A DNA stretch of 64,000 nucleotides from Streptomyces fumigatiscleroticus (GCF_014647975.1 NZ_BMQF01000005.1:372001-436000); one strand, 5' to 3'; positions 10,116 through 21,996 are shown, numbered from the stretch's first letter. Notes: generated by a model not told the origin, from the letters alone. A program made the numbers and translations.

Positions 10116-10187
10116 CTGGACGATCTTCGCCGCCGATGCAATAGTGCGGCGCAACTTGCCCGTTCCCACGCGGAAGGAGCCTCTGCG

Positions 10188-10706
10188 ATGCAGGGCGACC
10201 CCGAGGTCATCGAATTCCTCAACGAGCAGCTGACCGCCGAGCTGACGGCGATCAACCAGTACTTCCTGCACTCGAAGCTTCAGGACCACAAGGGCTGGAC
10301 CAAGCTCGCCAAGTACACGCGTGACGAATCCTTCGACGAGATGCGCCACGCAGAGCTGCTGACCGACCGCATCCTGCTTCTGGACGGCCTGCCCAACTAC
10401 CAGCGGCTGTTCCACGTCCGTGTCGGGCAGACGGTGACCGAGATGTTCGAGGCCGACCGGCAGGTCGAGGTCGAGGCGATCGACCGGCTGCGGCGCGGCG
10501 TCGAGGTGATGCGCAACAAGGGCGACATCACCTCCGCCAACATCTTCGAGGCGATCCTCGCCGACGAGGAGCACCACGTCGACTATCTGGAGACCCAGCT
10601 GGACCTGATCGAGAAGCTGGGCGAGCCGCTGTATCTGTCCACCGTGATCGAGCAGTCCCAGCCGGACGCCTCGGGGCCGGGGACGCACGGCTTCTCGACC
10701 CCCTAG
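10188..10706 (+). CDS. bfr: Bacterioferritin
   Basis: A 172-residue ferritin-like iron store that forms 24-mer shells with haem at the dimer interface. The ferroxidase ligands are in place: E18 region NEQLTAELTAINQYF, E51/H54 in ESFDEMRHAE with the haem-ligand methionine (M52 equivalent), E94 region DRQVEVEAIDRL, and DEEHHVDYLETQL near residue 127. The C-terminus carries an extra 14-residue tail (SQPDASGPGTHGFSTP-like) compared with E. coli Bfr. ATG is preceded by GGAAGGAG. Convergent with bfd, ten bases apart, a pairing that supports iron store and iron release working together. Confidence 0.96.
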   Translation: MQGDPEVIEFLNEQLTAELTAINQYFLHSKLQDHKGWTKLAKYTRDESFDEMRHAELLTDRILLLDGLPNYQRLFHVRVGQTVTEMFEADRQVEVEAIDRLRRGVEVMRNKGDITSANIFEAILADEEHHVDYLETQLDLIEKLGEPLYLSTVIEQSQPDASGPGTHGFSTP

Positions 10707-10716
10707 GCGGGGGGCG

Positions 10717-10941
10717 TCAGGCCGCTTCGGGCAGCTCCGCGAGGGCGGGCCCGCCCTGGTCGATCAGGCGGCGCCGGGGGCAGGCGCCACGGCCCAGCAG
10801 CGCCTGGATCCGCTTGACGCAGCCGCCGCAGTCGGTACCGGCCTTGCAGGCGGAGGCTATCTGCCGCGGAGTGCAGGCACCCGCTTCCGCGTGCTCTTTC
10901 ACCTGCTCCTCGGTCACGCCGAAACAGCTGCAGACGAACAC
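10717..10941 (-). CDS. bfd: Bacterioferritin-associated ferredoxin, [2Fe-2S]
   Basis: A 74-residue BFD-type protein that delivers electrons to bacterioferritin to mobilise iron. The four cluster cysteines are visible as CSC near the N-terminus and CGGC in GTDCGGCVKRIQALL. The GTG with complement 10939-10941 is preferred since GGGAGG lies 8 bases upstream; another GTG at 10950 gives three more residues but has that sequence directly against it. An iron box at 11011-11029 lies in the promoter region, so expression under iron limitation is expected. Confidence 0.9.
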   Translation of the reverse strand: MFVCSCFGVTEEQVKEHAEAGACTPRQIASACKAGTDCGGCVKRIQALLGRGACPRRRLIDQGGPALAELPEAA

Positions 10942-11010
10942 GCGGTCCACCTCCCGACGGGGTTCCTTGGGTCGCGCCGTACCGATGGGACGAGATCCCG
11001 GAGTAATCGG

Positions 11011-11029
11011 TGAGGCAAACCTAACCTTA
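11011..11029 (-). promoter_or_regulatory. DmdR/IdeR-type iron box upstream of bfd
   Basis: On the minus strand the 19-mer TAAGGTTAGGTTTGCCTCA matches 14 of 19 positions of the actinobacterial iron box TTAGGTTAGGCTAACCTAA, including the full AGGTTAGG half. It is 70-90 bases upstream of the bfd start. Iron-dependent repression by a DtxR-family regulator is inferred from the match and the gene. Confidence 0.65.
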
Positions 11030-11059
11030 CCCGTCACACGGGTCCCGTAAAAGCCGGGA

Positions 11060-11089
11060 GGGGCGCGGATCGCATGTGATCCGCGCCCC
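11060..11089 (-). terminator. Hairpin terminator downstream of the DAHP synthase gene
   Basis: A perfect 12-bp stem GGGGCGCGGATC / GATCCGCGCCCC (11060-11071 and 11078-11089) closes a 6-base loop, 53 bases beyond the DAHP synthase stop in that gene's direction, with a CTTTTA run a little further on. It separates DAHP synthase from bfd. Confidence 0.8.
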
Positions 11090-11141
11090 AGTACACGCAC
11101 CTGTAACAGGCGGTTTCCCGACTGATCCCCTTACCGGTCTC

Positions 11142-14651
<3,510 letters not shown>

Positions 14652-15727
14652 TCCAGGACGTTGCCGACGGTGGTCTCCACGATCTGGCCGACGGCGTCCT
14701 GGGTGTAGTACGCCTGGTGGGACGTGACCAGGACGTTGGGGAAGGTGACGAGGCGGGCCAGGACGTCGTCGGCGATGGCCTCCAGCGACCTGTCGAGGAA
14801 GAACAGGCCCGCCTCCGCCTCGTAGACGTCCAGCCCCACGCCGGTGAAGCGGCCGGCGCGCAGCTCGGTGACGAGGGCCGCGGTGTCGATCAGGCCGCCG
14901 CGGCTGGAGTTCACCAGGATCGCATCGTCCTTCATGGTGCGCAGGGCCTCGGCGTCGATCAGGCGGCTGGTCTCCGGCATCAGCGGGACGTGCAGGGTGA
15001 CCAGATCGGACTCGGCCAGGAGCCGCTCCTTGGAGACGTACTCCATGCCGAGTCCGACGCAGGCCGCGTTCTCGGCGACGTCCCAGCCGAGCAGTCGCAT
15101 GCCGAAGCCGTGGGCGATCCGGGCGAACGCCTCGCCGATCCGGCCGGTGCCCAGCACGCCCGCGGTACGGCCGTGCAGGTCGCGGCCCATCAGGCCGTCC
15201 AGCCGGAAGTCGAAGTCGCGGGTGCGGTTGGAGGCGCGGACGACCCGGCGGTTGACCGCCATGGCCAGCGCCCAGGCGAACTCGGCGACCGAGTACGGCG
15301 AGTAGGAGGAGACCCGGGCGATCGTCAGGCCCAGCCGCTCGGCCGTCTTCAGGTCGATGTTGTTGAAACCGGTGGAGCGCTGGGCGACCATCCGGGTGCC
15401 GCCCGCCGCGAGGATCTCCAGGACGGCCGCGCCGAGATCGGCGTTGACGGACGTGGAGACGATCTCGTGGCCGGCGGCGATGGGAGCGGTGTCCTCGGTG
15501 AGGAAGACGTCCAGGCACCGCACGGGGTGCTCGGCCCGGTGGTCCCGGAAGGCCCGCTCGATCAACGGCTTCTCGTCGGCCTGCACGCCGAACGCCAGAA
15601 TCTCCACGGGGCCCTCCGGGACGGTGGCGGGGGATGGTCGTCGCAGGGGTGAATATACGGGCCGGGCAGGAGGGGCGCCCGGGCCGCACGGGGCGGTGTC
15701 CGGAGCCTTGCGGCCTGTTGCGCGGCG

Positions 15728-16756
15728 TCAGCCGAAGAAGACGCCGACCTCCTCGTACAGCTTCGCATCGACCGTCTTCAGGCTGGCCGTGGCCTCGGCG
15801 ATCGGGACACGGACGATGTCCGTGCCGCGCAGGGCGACCATCTTGCCGAAGTCGCCGTCGCGGACGCAGTCGATGGCGTGCAGGCCGAAGCGGGTGGCCA
15901 GCCAGCGGTCGAAGGCGCTGGGCGTGCCGCCGCGCTGGACATGGCCGAGCACCGTGGTCCGGGCCTCCTTCCCGGTGCGCTTCTCGATCTGCTTGGCCAG
16001 CCACTCGCCGACCCCGGACAGCCGGACATGCCCGAAGGAGTCCAGCGACTCGTCCTTGAGCACCATGTCGCCGTCCCTGGGCATCGCGCCCTCGGCGACC
16101 ACCACGATCGGCGCGTACGACGCCCGGAAGCGGGAGGTCACCCAGGCGCAGACCTGCTCGACGTCGAAGCGCTGCTCGGGGATGAGGATGACGTTGGCGC
16201 CGCCGGCCAGGCCGGAGTGGAGGGCGATCCAGCCGGCGTGCCGGCCCATCACCTCCACGACCAGGACGCGCATGTGCGACTCGGCCGTGGTGTGCAGCCG
16301 GTCGATCGCCTCGGTGGCGATGCCGACCGCCGTGTCGAAGCCGAAGGTGTAGTCGGTGGCGGACAGGTCGTTGTCGATGGTCTTGGGTACGCCGACGCAG
16401 GGGATCCCGTACTCGTCGGCCAGCCGGGTGGCGACGCCCAGGGTGTCCTCGCCGCCGATCACGATCAGTGCCCCTACGTCCAACTGGGCGAGGTTGTCCT
16501 TGATGCGCCGGATGCCGTCCCGCTGTTTGAGCGGATTGGTCCGGGAGGAGCCGAGGACGGTGCCGCCGCGCGGCAGGATGCCGCGCACGGCGGGGATGTC
16601 GAGGCGGACGGTGTCGCCCTCGAGTGGACCGCGCCAGCCGTCCCGGAAGCCGGTGAAGTCATAGCCGTACTCCTGCACGCCCTTGCGGACGATGGCCCGG
16701 ATGACGGCGTTGAGCCCGGGGCAGTCGCCGCCTCCGGTCAGTACTCCGACCCGCAT
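15728..16756 (-). CDS. pfkA: 6-Phosphofructokinase
   Basis: A 342-residue PfkA-family enzyme phosphorylating fructose 6-phosphate. Landmarks: GGDCPGLNAVIRA at residues 9-21, IGGEDTLGVATRL near 100, catalytic PKTIDNDLSATDYTFGF near 125, VEVMGRHAGWIAL and HVQRGGTPSAFDRWLATRFG. The residues aligned with E. coli 104 and 124 are Asp and Lys, a pattern usually linked to pyrophosphate use, although a close S. coelicolor enzyme is, to my knowledge, ATP-dependent and PEP-inhibited; the phosphoryl donor should therefore not be assumed from sequence. ATG is preceded by GAAAGGA. A Crp-like site lies 52-65 bases upstream. Confidence 0.93.
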   Translation of the reverse strand: MRVGVLTGGGDCPGLNAVIRAIVRKGVQEYGYDFTGFRDGWRGPLEGDTVRLDIPAVRGILPRGGTVLGSSRTNPLKQRDGIRRIKDNLAQLDVGALIVIGGEDTLGVATRLADEYGIPCVGVPKTIDNDLSATDYTFGFDTAVGIATEAIDRLHTTAESHMRVLVVEVMGRHAGWIALHSGLAGGANVILIPEQRFDVEQVCAWVTSRFRASYAPIVVVAEGAMPRDGDMVLKDESLDSFGHVRLSGVGEWLAKQIEKRTGKEARTTVLGHVQRGGTPSAFDRWLATRFGLHAIDCVRDGDFGKMVALRGTDIVRVPIAEATASLKTVDAKLYEEVGVFFG

Positions 16757-16807
16757 GGAAATGTCCTTTCGCCGCGGTTGCCGTATGCCGTTTCCGGCAC
16801 GCTAGTG

Positions 16808-16821
16808 GTGACCCAGGTCAC
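16808..16821. promoter_or_regulatory. Candidate Crp-binding site upstream of pfkA
   Basis: GTGACCCAGGTCAC is an inverted repeat (GTGACC / GGTCAC) and fits the S. coelicolor Crp consensus GTG-N6-GNCAC exactly. It is centred about 58 bases upstream of pfkA, between pfkA and the response-regulator stop. The match is exact but the consensus is short, so chance occurrence is possible. Confidence 0.45.
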
Positions 16822-16868
16822 TTCGGCATGGCCCGTAAGGACAGTTGTGGCAAAGGGGCGGGGTTCGG

Positions 16869-17576
16869 TCAGTCGTCGTCGAGGCCGCGTTCGATCGCGT
16901 AGCGGACCAGCTCGACCCGGTTGTGCAGCTGGAGCTTGCCGAGGGTGTTCTGGACGTGGTTCTGCACGGTGCGGTGGGAGATGACCAGACGCTCGGCGAT
17001 CTGCTTGTAGCTCAGGCCCTTGGCGACCAGCCGCAGCACCTCGGTCTCCCGCTCGGTCAGGCGCGGGGTCCCGGCCCCGTCGGCGCCCGGGGCGGGGCCC
17101 GGGTCGGCGGCCAGCCGGCGGTACTCGCCGAGGACCAGCCCGGCCAGGCCCGGGGTGAAGACCGGGTCGCCGGCGGCGGTGCGGCGCACCGCGTCGAGCA
17201 GTTCTTCCGTGGAGGCCGACTTCAGCAGATAGCCGGTGGCGCCGGACTTCACCGCCTCCAGTACGTCGGCGTGCTCGCCGCTCGCGGACAGCACCAGGAC
17301 GCGCAGCGCCGGGTGGGCCCCGACGACCTCCTTGCAGACCTGGACGCCGGGCTTGCCGGGCAGGTTCAGGTCCAGCACCAGGACGTCGGGCGCGGCGGCC
17401 CGGGCGCGGCGCACGGCCTGGTCGCCGTCGCCGGCGGTGGCGACGACCTCGAAACCGGCCTCGGCCAGGTCGCGGGCGACCGCGTCGCGCCACATGGGGT
17501 GGTCGTCGACCACCATCACCCGGACCGGCTCCCGCCGCTCCCCCGCGTCCCGGCCGCCGTCCTGCGTGTCTCTCAT
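16869..17576 (-). CDS. macR: Response regulator of a MacRS-like two-component system
   Basis: A 235-residue NarL/LuxR-type regulator. The receiver begins VRVMVVDDHPMWRDAV, has the phospho-acceptor Asp in VLVLDLNLPGKPG (about residue 68) and the switch lysine in GYLLKSAST; the C-terminal LuxR helix-turn-helix reads LTERETEVLRLVAKGLSYKQIAERL then SHRTVQNHVQNTLGKLQLHNR. Its ATG overlaps the stop of the sensor kinase (ATGA), making a two-gene unit. The pair resembles S. coelicolor MacRS, which controls membrane and morphogenesis genes; that role is transferred by similarity and position (next to pfkA and a PlsC gene). Confidence 0.88.
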   Translation of the reverse strand: MRDTQDGGRDAGERREPVRVMVVDDHPMWRDAVARDLAEAGFEVVATAGDGDQAVRRARAAAPDVLVLDLNLPGKPGVQVCKEVVGAHPALRVLVLSASGEHADVLEAVKSGATGYLLKSASTEELLDAVRRTAAGDPVFTPGLAGLVLGEYRRLAADPGPAPGADGAGTPRLTERETEVLRLVAKGLSYKQIAERLVISHRTVQNHVQNTLGKLQLHNRVELVRYAIERGLDDD

Positions 17577-18814
17577 CGCTTCTCCGCCTTCCCCCGTGCC
17601 GACCCGGTGTCCTCGGGTGCCTTCGGTACTCTCAGCTCGACCTCCGTGCCCTGCCCGGGCACCGAGACCAGTTCCGCGCTGCCGCCGAGGTCGCGCAGGC
17701 GTCCCCGGATCGACAGGGCGACGCCCAGCCGCCCCTCGCCCTCGGCCTGCGCGAGCCGTCCCTCCGGGATGCCGGGGCCGTCGTCGCGCACGGTGACGAT
17801 CACCTCGTCCGGTTCGTCCTCGACCAGGATCCACGCGCGCGCCTGCTCCCCCGCGTGCCGGCGCACGTTGTCCAGGGCGGCGCCGACGGCCGCGGCCACC
17901 TCCCGGGCGGCGGCCGGCGCGAGCAGCACGGGCGTGCCGGGCCCGGCGAGGCTGACCCGGGCCGCGGCGTAGGGGGCGAGCAGCGTCCGCAGATCGGCCG
18001 GGCCGTCCCCCCGGCTGTCCCGCGCCCCGTCGACGGCCCGTACGACCGCCCCTTCGGCGGTGTCCTCGCGCGCCCGGGAGACGGGCACGATCCCGCCGGA
18101 GACCAGGGTGCGCAGCGCCACCTCCTGCTCGCCGGCCAGCCGCCCCAGCTCCGCCGCCTCGCCGCCGATGACGGCGCCGCGCCGCTGCACCATCGCCAGC
18201 ACCTGGAGCACGCTGTCGTGGATGTCGCGGGCCAGCCGCTCGCGTTCCCGGGTCGCCGCCTCGATCTCCAGGGCGCGGGCGAGGGTGCGCTCGGAGGCGC
18301 GGGCGACCTCGACGACGTAGCCGATGGCGACGGAGGCGATGCAGACGAGGATCACGTTGTGCACGGTGTCGCGGGCCGGGGCACCGCGTTCCACCAGGTT
18401 GGCGACGGCGACCAGGCCGGAGGCGAGGGCCGCCCAGCGCCAGCCGCCCTTGACCGCGAAGGCCAGCACGGACCCGGCGGTCCATATCGACGGCAGGGTC
18501 GGGCCGCCCGCCGCGATCCGCTCGGGGGCGTCGGCGACCGGCGTGAGCAGGATGCCCGTGAGCGCGACGGTCAGGTCCCCGGCCAGGAACCGCCGGGTGC
18601 AGCTCGCCGCGTTCGCGACCCGGCGCAGGGTGGCCAGGGTCCACACGCACAGGACACCGAAGTAGGCGAGGGCGACCCAGGGGCGGACAAAACGGTCGTA
18701 GGCGGTGGCGAAGAGGCCGATCGCGTAGAGCGTCGTGAGCACCCGGTAGGCGGTGAGCGCACGCCACAGCGGCTGCTCGACCGACATCCTCATGACTGAC
18801 TCGCGCCTGGCCAT
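17573..18814 (-). CDS. macS: MacS-like sensor histidine kinase
   Basis: A 413-residue membrane kinase. The N-terminal half holds five or six hydrophobic segments (YRVLTTLYAIGLFATAY, WVALAYFGVLCVWTLATL, LTVALTGILLTPVA, VLAFAVKGGWRWAALASGLV, VHNVILVCIASVAIGYVVEV) with short loops, so the signal is probably sensed within the membrane. HisKA_3-type dimerisation follows with the phospho-His in LARDIHDSVLQVLAMVQ (about residue 198), then an ATPase domain with LDNVRRHAG and RDDGPGIPEGR. ATG at 18814 has GGGGG eight bases upstream; GTG at 18823 is an alternative. Translationally coupled to its response regulator. Confidence 0.88.
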   Translation of the reverse strand: MARRESVMRMSVEQPLWRALTAYRVLTTLYAIGLFATAYDRFVRPWVALAYFGVLCVWTLATLRRVANAASCTRRFLAGDLTVALTGILLTPVADAPERIAAGGPTLPSIWTAGSVLAFAVKGGWRWAALASGLVAVANLVERGAPARDTVHNVILVCIASVAIGYVVEVARASERTLARALEIEAATRERERLARDIHDSVLQVLAMVQRRGAVIGGEAAELGRLAGEQEVALRTLVSGGIVPVSRAREDTAEGAVVRAVDGARDSRGDGPADLRTLLAPYAAARVSLAGPGTPVLLAPAAAREVAAAVGAALDNVRRHAGEQARAWILVEDEPDEVIVTVRDDGPGIPEGRLAQAEGEGRLGVALSIRGRLRDLGGSAELVSVPGQGTEVELRVPKAPEDTGSARGKAEKR

Positions 18815-18841
18815 GTCCCCCACCCCCGGCCCGCGGCCCGG

Positions 18842-19621
18842 CTACGACCCGGGCCGCTTCTCCTCGTCCGCCTGTTCCTTCGCCGCGTGCGCGAGCGCGG
18901 ATTTCGCCGCCTTGCGGTCCTCCTTCTCGGCCTTGGCCGCCTCCGCGAGCTGCCGCTTCATGGCGGTCGCGTACATGTCGACGTACTCCTGGCCCGACAG
19001 CTTCATGATTTCGTACATGACCTCGTCGGTCACCGCGCGGAGGACGAAACGGTCGTGCTCCATGCCCTGGTAGCGGCTGAAGTCCAGCGGCCGGCCGATG
19101 CGGATGCCCGGCCGCATCAGCTTGGGCACCACCTTCCCGGGCGGCTGGATCTTCTCCGTGTCGATCATGGCGACGGGGATCACGGGCGCGCCGGTGGCGA
19201 GCGCCACGCGCGCGAGGCCGCCGGGCTTGCCGCGGTAGAGACGGCCGTCGGGCGAGCGGGTGCCCTCCGGGTAGATGCCGAACAGCTCGCCGCGCTCCAG
19301 CACCTCGATGCCGCTCCTGATGGCGGCCTCGCCCGCGCCGCGCGCCCCGGAGCGGTCCACCGGGAGCTGGCCGACCCCCTTGAAGAAGGCGGCGGTCAGC
19401 CGGCCCTTCACACCGGGCGTGGTGAAGTACTCCGCCTTGGCGATGAAGGTCACCTTGCGGTCGAGGACGGCGGGCAGGAAGAAGGAGTCGGAGAAGGACA
19501 GATGGTTGCTCGCCAGAATGGCGGGGCCCTCGGCGGGGACGTTCTCCAGGCCCTCCACCCAGGGCCGGAAGGCGAGCTTCAGCGAACCCCCGAGGGTGAC
19601 CTTCATCGCGCCGTACAACAA
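18842..19621 (-). CDS. plsC: 1-Acyl-sn-glycerol-3-phosphate acyltransferase (PlsC family)
   Basis: A 259-residue acyltransferase that forms phosphatidic acid or acylates a related lipid at the inner face of the membrane. The family motifs are in order: NHLSFSD (HX4D catalytic motif), KVTFIAKAEYF, a VDRSGARG region, and YPEGTRSPDGRLYRGKPG. The C-terminal 60 residues are strongly charged (Lys, Glu, Ala), an extension common in Streptomyces. The TTG with complement 19619-19621 is chosen since AGGAGG lies seven bases ahead; the ATG at 19606 has no such site. M. tuberculosis has a PlsC at the matching place (Rv2182c), linked there to phosphatidylinositol mannoside lipids, which fits the GT4 enzyme at 28.4 kb. 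Confidence 0.9.
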   Translation of the reverse strand: MLYGAMKVTLGGSLKLAFRPWVEGLENVPAEGPAILASNHLSFSDSFFLPAVLDRKVTFIAKAEYFTTPGVKGRLTAAFFKGVGQLPVDRSGARGAGEAAIRSGIEVLERGELFGIYPEGTRSPDGRLYRGKPGGLARVALATGAPVIPVAMIDTEKIQPPGKVVPKLMRPGIRIGRPLDFSRYQGMEHDRFVLRAVTDEVMYEIMKLSGQEYVDMYATAMKRQLAEAAKAEKEDRKAAKSALAHAAKEQADEEKRPGS

Positions 19622-19765
19622 CCGAGTGCCTCCTGTGTCTGTCGGATCAGACCATAACCCGGAGCACCGGCAAAGGGGCCGACGGCCCTGGTCGGTGTCA
19701 GTGCGGTCGCGTACGGTGAAGTACCTGCACTCGACGCGGTGTCCGCGGACGACGTGCCGGTCCCT

Positions 19766-19837
19766 CGACGCACCGCCGCCCGACGCACCAGCCCTGGTCC
19801 CACCAGCCCTTTCGACGCACCACTGACACCACGCACC
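19766..19837. repeat. Short CGACGCACC direct repeats in a divergent promoter region
   Basis: The nonamer CGACGCACC occurs at 19766-19774, 19781-19789 and 19813-19821, with a partial copy at 19830-19837, and CCAGCCCT occurs twice between them. The stretch lies in the 244-base gap between the divergent plsC and hydrolase genes, just before the hydrolase start. It may be a small regulatory array or simple slippage. Confidence 0.4.
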
Positions 19838-19865
19838 AGTTCCTCGACGAACAGGAGACCGAAAC

Positions 19866-20645
19866 GTGCCGGTCCTCCCCGGAGCCGAGCCGTTCCGCCA
19901 CGAGGGCGGGGAGGCCGGCGTCCTGCTGTGCCACGGTTTCACCGGTTCCCCGCAGTCACTGCGCCCCTGGGCGGAGCATCTCGCCGAGCGCGGCCTGACC
20001 GTCGCCCTGCCGTTGCTGCCCGGACACGGCACGCGCTGGGAGGACATGCAGCTCACCACCTGGCAGGACTGGTACGCCGAGGTGGACCGGGAACTGCGCG
20101 CCCTGCGCGAGCGCTGTACGCGGGTGTTCGTGGCCGGTCTCTCCATGGGCGGCACCCTGGCGCTCCGGCTGGCCGCCAGGCACGGGGACGCGGTCGACGG
20201 CGTCATGGTCGTCAACCCGGCCAACCGGATGCACGGCCTGGCCCCGTACGCCCTGCCGGTCGTCCGCCACCTCGTGCGCACGACCAGGGCGATAGCCGGC
20301 GACATCGCCAGGCCGTCGGTCACGGAACTGGGGTACGACCGGGTGCCCCTGCACGCCGCGCACTCCCTGCGGACCTTCTTCCGGGTCGTCGACCGCGAGC
20401 TGCCGCAGGTCACCCAGCCGCTGCTGCTCCTGCGCAGCCCGCAGGACCATGTGGTGCCGCCGGCCGACTCGGCCCGCGTCCTCGGCCGGGTCTCTTCCGT
20501 GGACGTGACCGAGGTGCTGCTGGAACAGAGCTACCACGTGGCGACGTTGGACCACGACGCGGACCGGATCTTCGAGGAGAGCGTCGCCTTCATCGGCCGG
20601 CTCGCACCCAGCCTCGGCAAGGAAGGGACGACCGCAGGTGGCTGA
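19866..20645 (+). CDS. Alpha/beta hydrolase (esterase/lipase)
   Basis: A 259-residue soluble hydrolase of the carboxylesterase/monoglyceride-lipase type. The oxyanion-hole motif LLCHGFTGSPQSL is at residues 20-32, the nucleophile Ser in VAGLSMGGTLAL near 95, the acidic residue in RSPQDHVVPP near 198, and the catalytic His in QSYHVATLDHD near 226. There is no signal peptide. GTG at 19866 follows AGGAGA by seven bases. It overlaps the next gene by 8 bases, so the two form a unit. The position opposite plsC suggests lipid metabolism, but the substrate is not known. Confidence 0.88.
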   Translation: MPVLPGAEPFRHEGGEAGVLLCHGFTGSPQSLRPWAEHLAERGLTVALPLLPGHGTRWEDMQLTTWQDWYAEVDRELRALRERCTRVFVAGLSMGGTLALRLAARHGDAVDGVMVVNPANRMHGLAPYALPVVRHLVRTTRAIAGDIARPSVTELGYDRVPLHAAHSLRTFFRVVDRELPQVTQPLLLLRSPQDHVVPPADSARVLGRVSSVDVTEVLLEQSYHVATLDHDADRIFEESVAFIGRLAPSLGKEGTTAGG

Positions 20646-21216
20646 GCACGACTCCGACCGCGAGGACCGCGAGCCGGACGAGAAGGGCGTCCCGTTCGAC
20701 GAGGAGGCGGCCTGGGCGGCGATCGTCGCCGGGTACGGCGAGGAGCCGCCGGACCCGCCGGGCGCCAAGCCGTTCAAGCCGGTGGAGGACCTGGCGCTGC
20801 TGGAGCCCGAGACCAACGACGACGGTCCCGGTCCCGGCGAGCGGGACCGGCCCGAGCCCGACGCCCCGGCGGCGCCGCTGGGCAGCTCGGTCACCTTCGC
20901 GCCCGGCGTCGGCCCGCGCGACTACGCGCCGCCCGAGCCGTCCGACGACGACCTCGGGGAGGACGACGAGGGCCACTTCGTGCCGCCGGAGCCGCCGCCG
21001 CTGCCCACCGCGGACACGACCGCGAGGTTCGCCTGGCTCGCGGTGCTGGGCGGACCCCTGCTGCTTCTGCTCGCCGTGCTGCTGAGCTGGGACATGACCT
21101 GGTGGCTGGCCACCCTCGGCATCGGCGGCTTCCTCGGCGGCTTCGCCACGCTGGTGACGCGGATGAAGACGGACGACGAGGACGACGACGACCCGGGCCG
21201 CGGAGCGGTGGTCTGA
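20638..21216 (+). CDS. Acidic membrane protein, two C-terminal spans
   Basis: A 192-residue protein unlike any enzyme I recognise. Residues 1-130 are very acidic and proline-rich (EPPDPPGAKPF, DDDLGEDDEGHF, PPEPPPLP) and probably disordered and cytoplasmic; two hydrophobic segments follow (FAWLAVLGGPLLLLLAVLLSW and MTWWLATLGIGGFLGGFATLV), then an acidic tail DDEDDDDPG. The GTG overlaps the end of the hydrolase gene by 8 bases, so the products may act together, for example as a membrane tether for the hydrolase. Streptomyces homologues are annotated only as membrane or DUF proteins. Confidence 0.82.
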   Translation: MAEHDSDREDREPDEKGVPFDEEAAWAAIVAGYGEEPPDPPGAKPFKPVEDLALLEPETNDDGPGPGERDRPEPDAPAAPLGSSVTFAPGVGPRDYAPPEPSDDDLGEDDEGHFVPPEPPPLPTADTTARFAWLAVLGGPLLLLLAVLLSWDMTWWLATLGIGGFLGGFATLVTRMKTDDEDDDDPGRGAVV

Positions 21217-21234
21217 CCCGCGCCGCGCGCGGGC

Positions 21235-21996
21235 TCACCCCGACGCCGGGACCCTGAGGGCGGCCAGCACCGGAAGGTGGTCGGTGGCCGCCCTCAGGTC
21301 CTCCTCCCGCACGCCGGGAAGCCCGTGCGGCACCCCGCAGCCCAGCACCTCGACGTCCCCGGTCGCGAAGAGGGCGTCGATGCGCTTGCTCGGCCCGGTG
21401 GCCGTCGAGGTGTGCTCGCCGCCCCAGGGCGCGGTGGCCCAGCCGTCCCGCAGCCGGCCGGCGATCCGCCGGAAGGCGGGACCGTCCGGCTCCTCGTTCA
21501 GGTCGCCGCCCGCCACCGCGTGGTCCACGCCCATCCCGGCGAGCCGGTCCAGCAGCATGCCGCTCTGCTCGTACCGCTCCTCCTGCTGAAGGCTCAGATG
21601 GCAGCTCAGCACGCCCAGCCGGGCGCCCCCGAACCGTACGACGGCGGTGGCGAAGCCCCGCCGGTGCAGTCCCGGGGTGAGCGGCAGCAGGACGTCCTCG
21701 GTGCGCTCGACGGTGGCCCGCAGGGAGCACAGCAGGGCGGGCCCGGCGGCGGTGCCGCCCCCGGACAGGATCACCAGCCCGGACGCGGCCGCGAGCCGGG
21801 CCAGCTTCTTGCGCCAGCGGAAGAACCGCGGGGCCTCCTGGACCAGGACCAGATCGGGAGCGCAGGCTCCGATCACCCGGGCCAGGGCGGCGGTGTCGTC
21901 CTTGAGGGAGCGGACGTTGTAGCTCAGCACCCGGATGACGGCAGAACCGTCCGGTTCGGTGCGGGAGTTGGGAAGCGGAGTGGTCGTCGTCGCCAT
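21235..21996 (-). CDS. Endonuclease/exonuclease/phosphatase family protein
   Basis: A 253-residue EEP-fold metal-dependent phosphohydrolase. Motifs follow the family order: LSYNVRSL at the start, the metal-binding Glu in VLVQEAPRFFRW, LGVLSCHLSLQQEER, AVAGGDLNEEPDGPAF and the catalytic His in RAATDHLPVLAAL. Such enzymes cut phosphodiesters in DNA, sphingomyelin or nucleotides and substrate cannot be told. No signal peptide or membrane span, so cytoplasmic. ATG at 21996 is used; an ATG four codons earlier is possible and neither has a good ribosome binding site. It is 80 bases from the end of glkA's convergent-side region and transcribed with it in the same direction. Confidence 0.86.
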   Translation of the reverse strand: MATTTTPLPNSRTEPDGSAVIRVLSYNVRSLKDDTAALARVIGACAPDLVLVQEAPRFFRWRKKLARLAAASGLVILSGGGTAAGPALLCSLRATVERTEDVLLPLTPGLHRRGFATAVVRFGGARLGVLSCHLSLQQEERYEQSGMLLDRLAGMGVDHAVAGGDLNEEPDGPAFRRIAGRLRDGWATAPWGGEHTSTATGPSKRIDALFATGDVEVLGCGVPHGLPGVREEDLRAATDHLPVLAALRVPASG

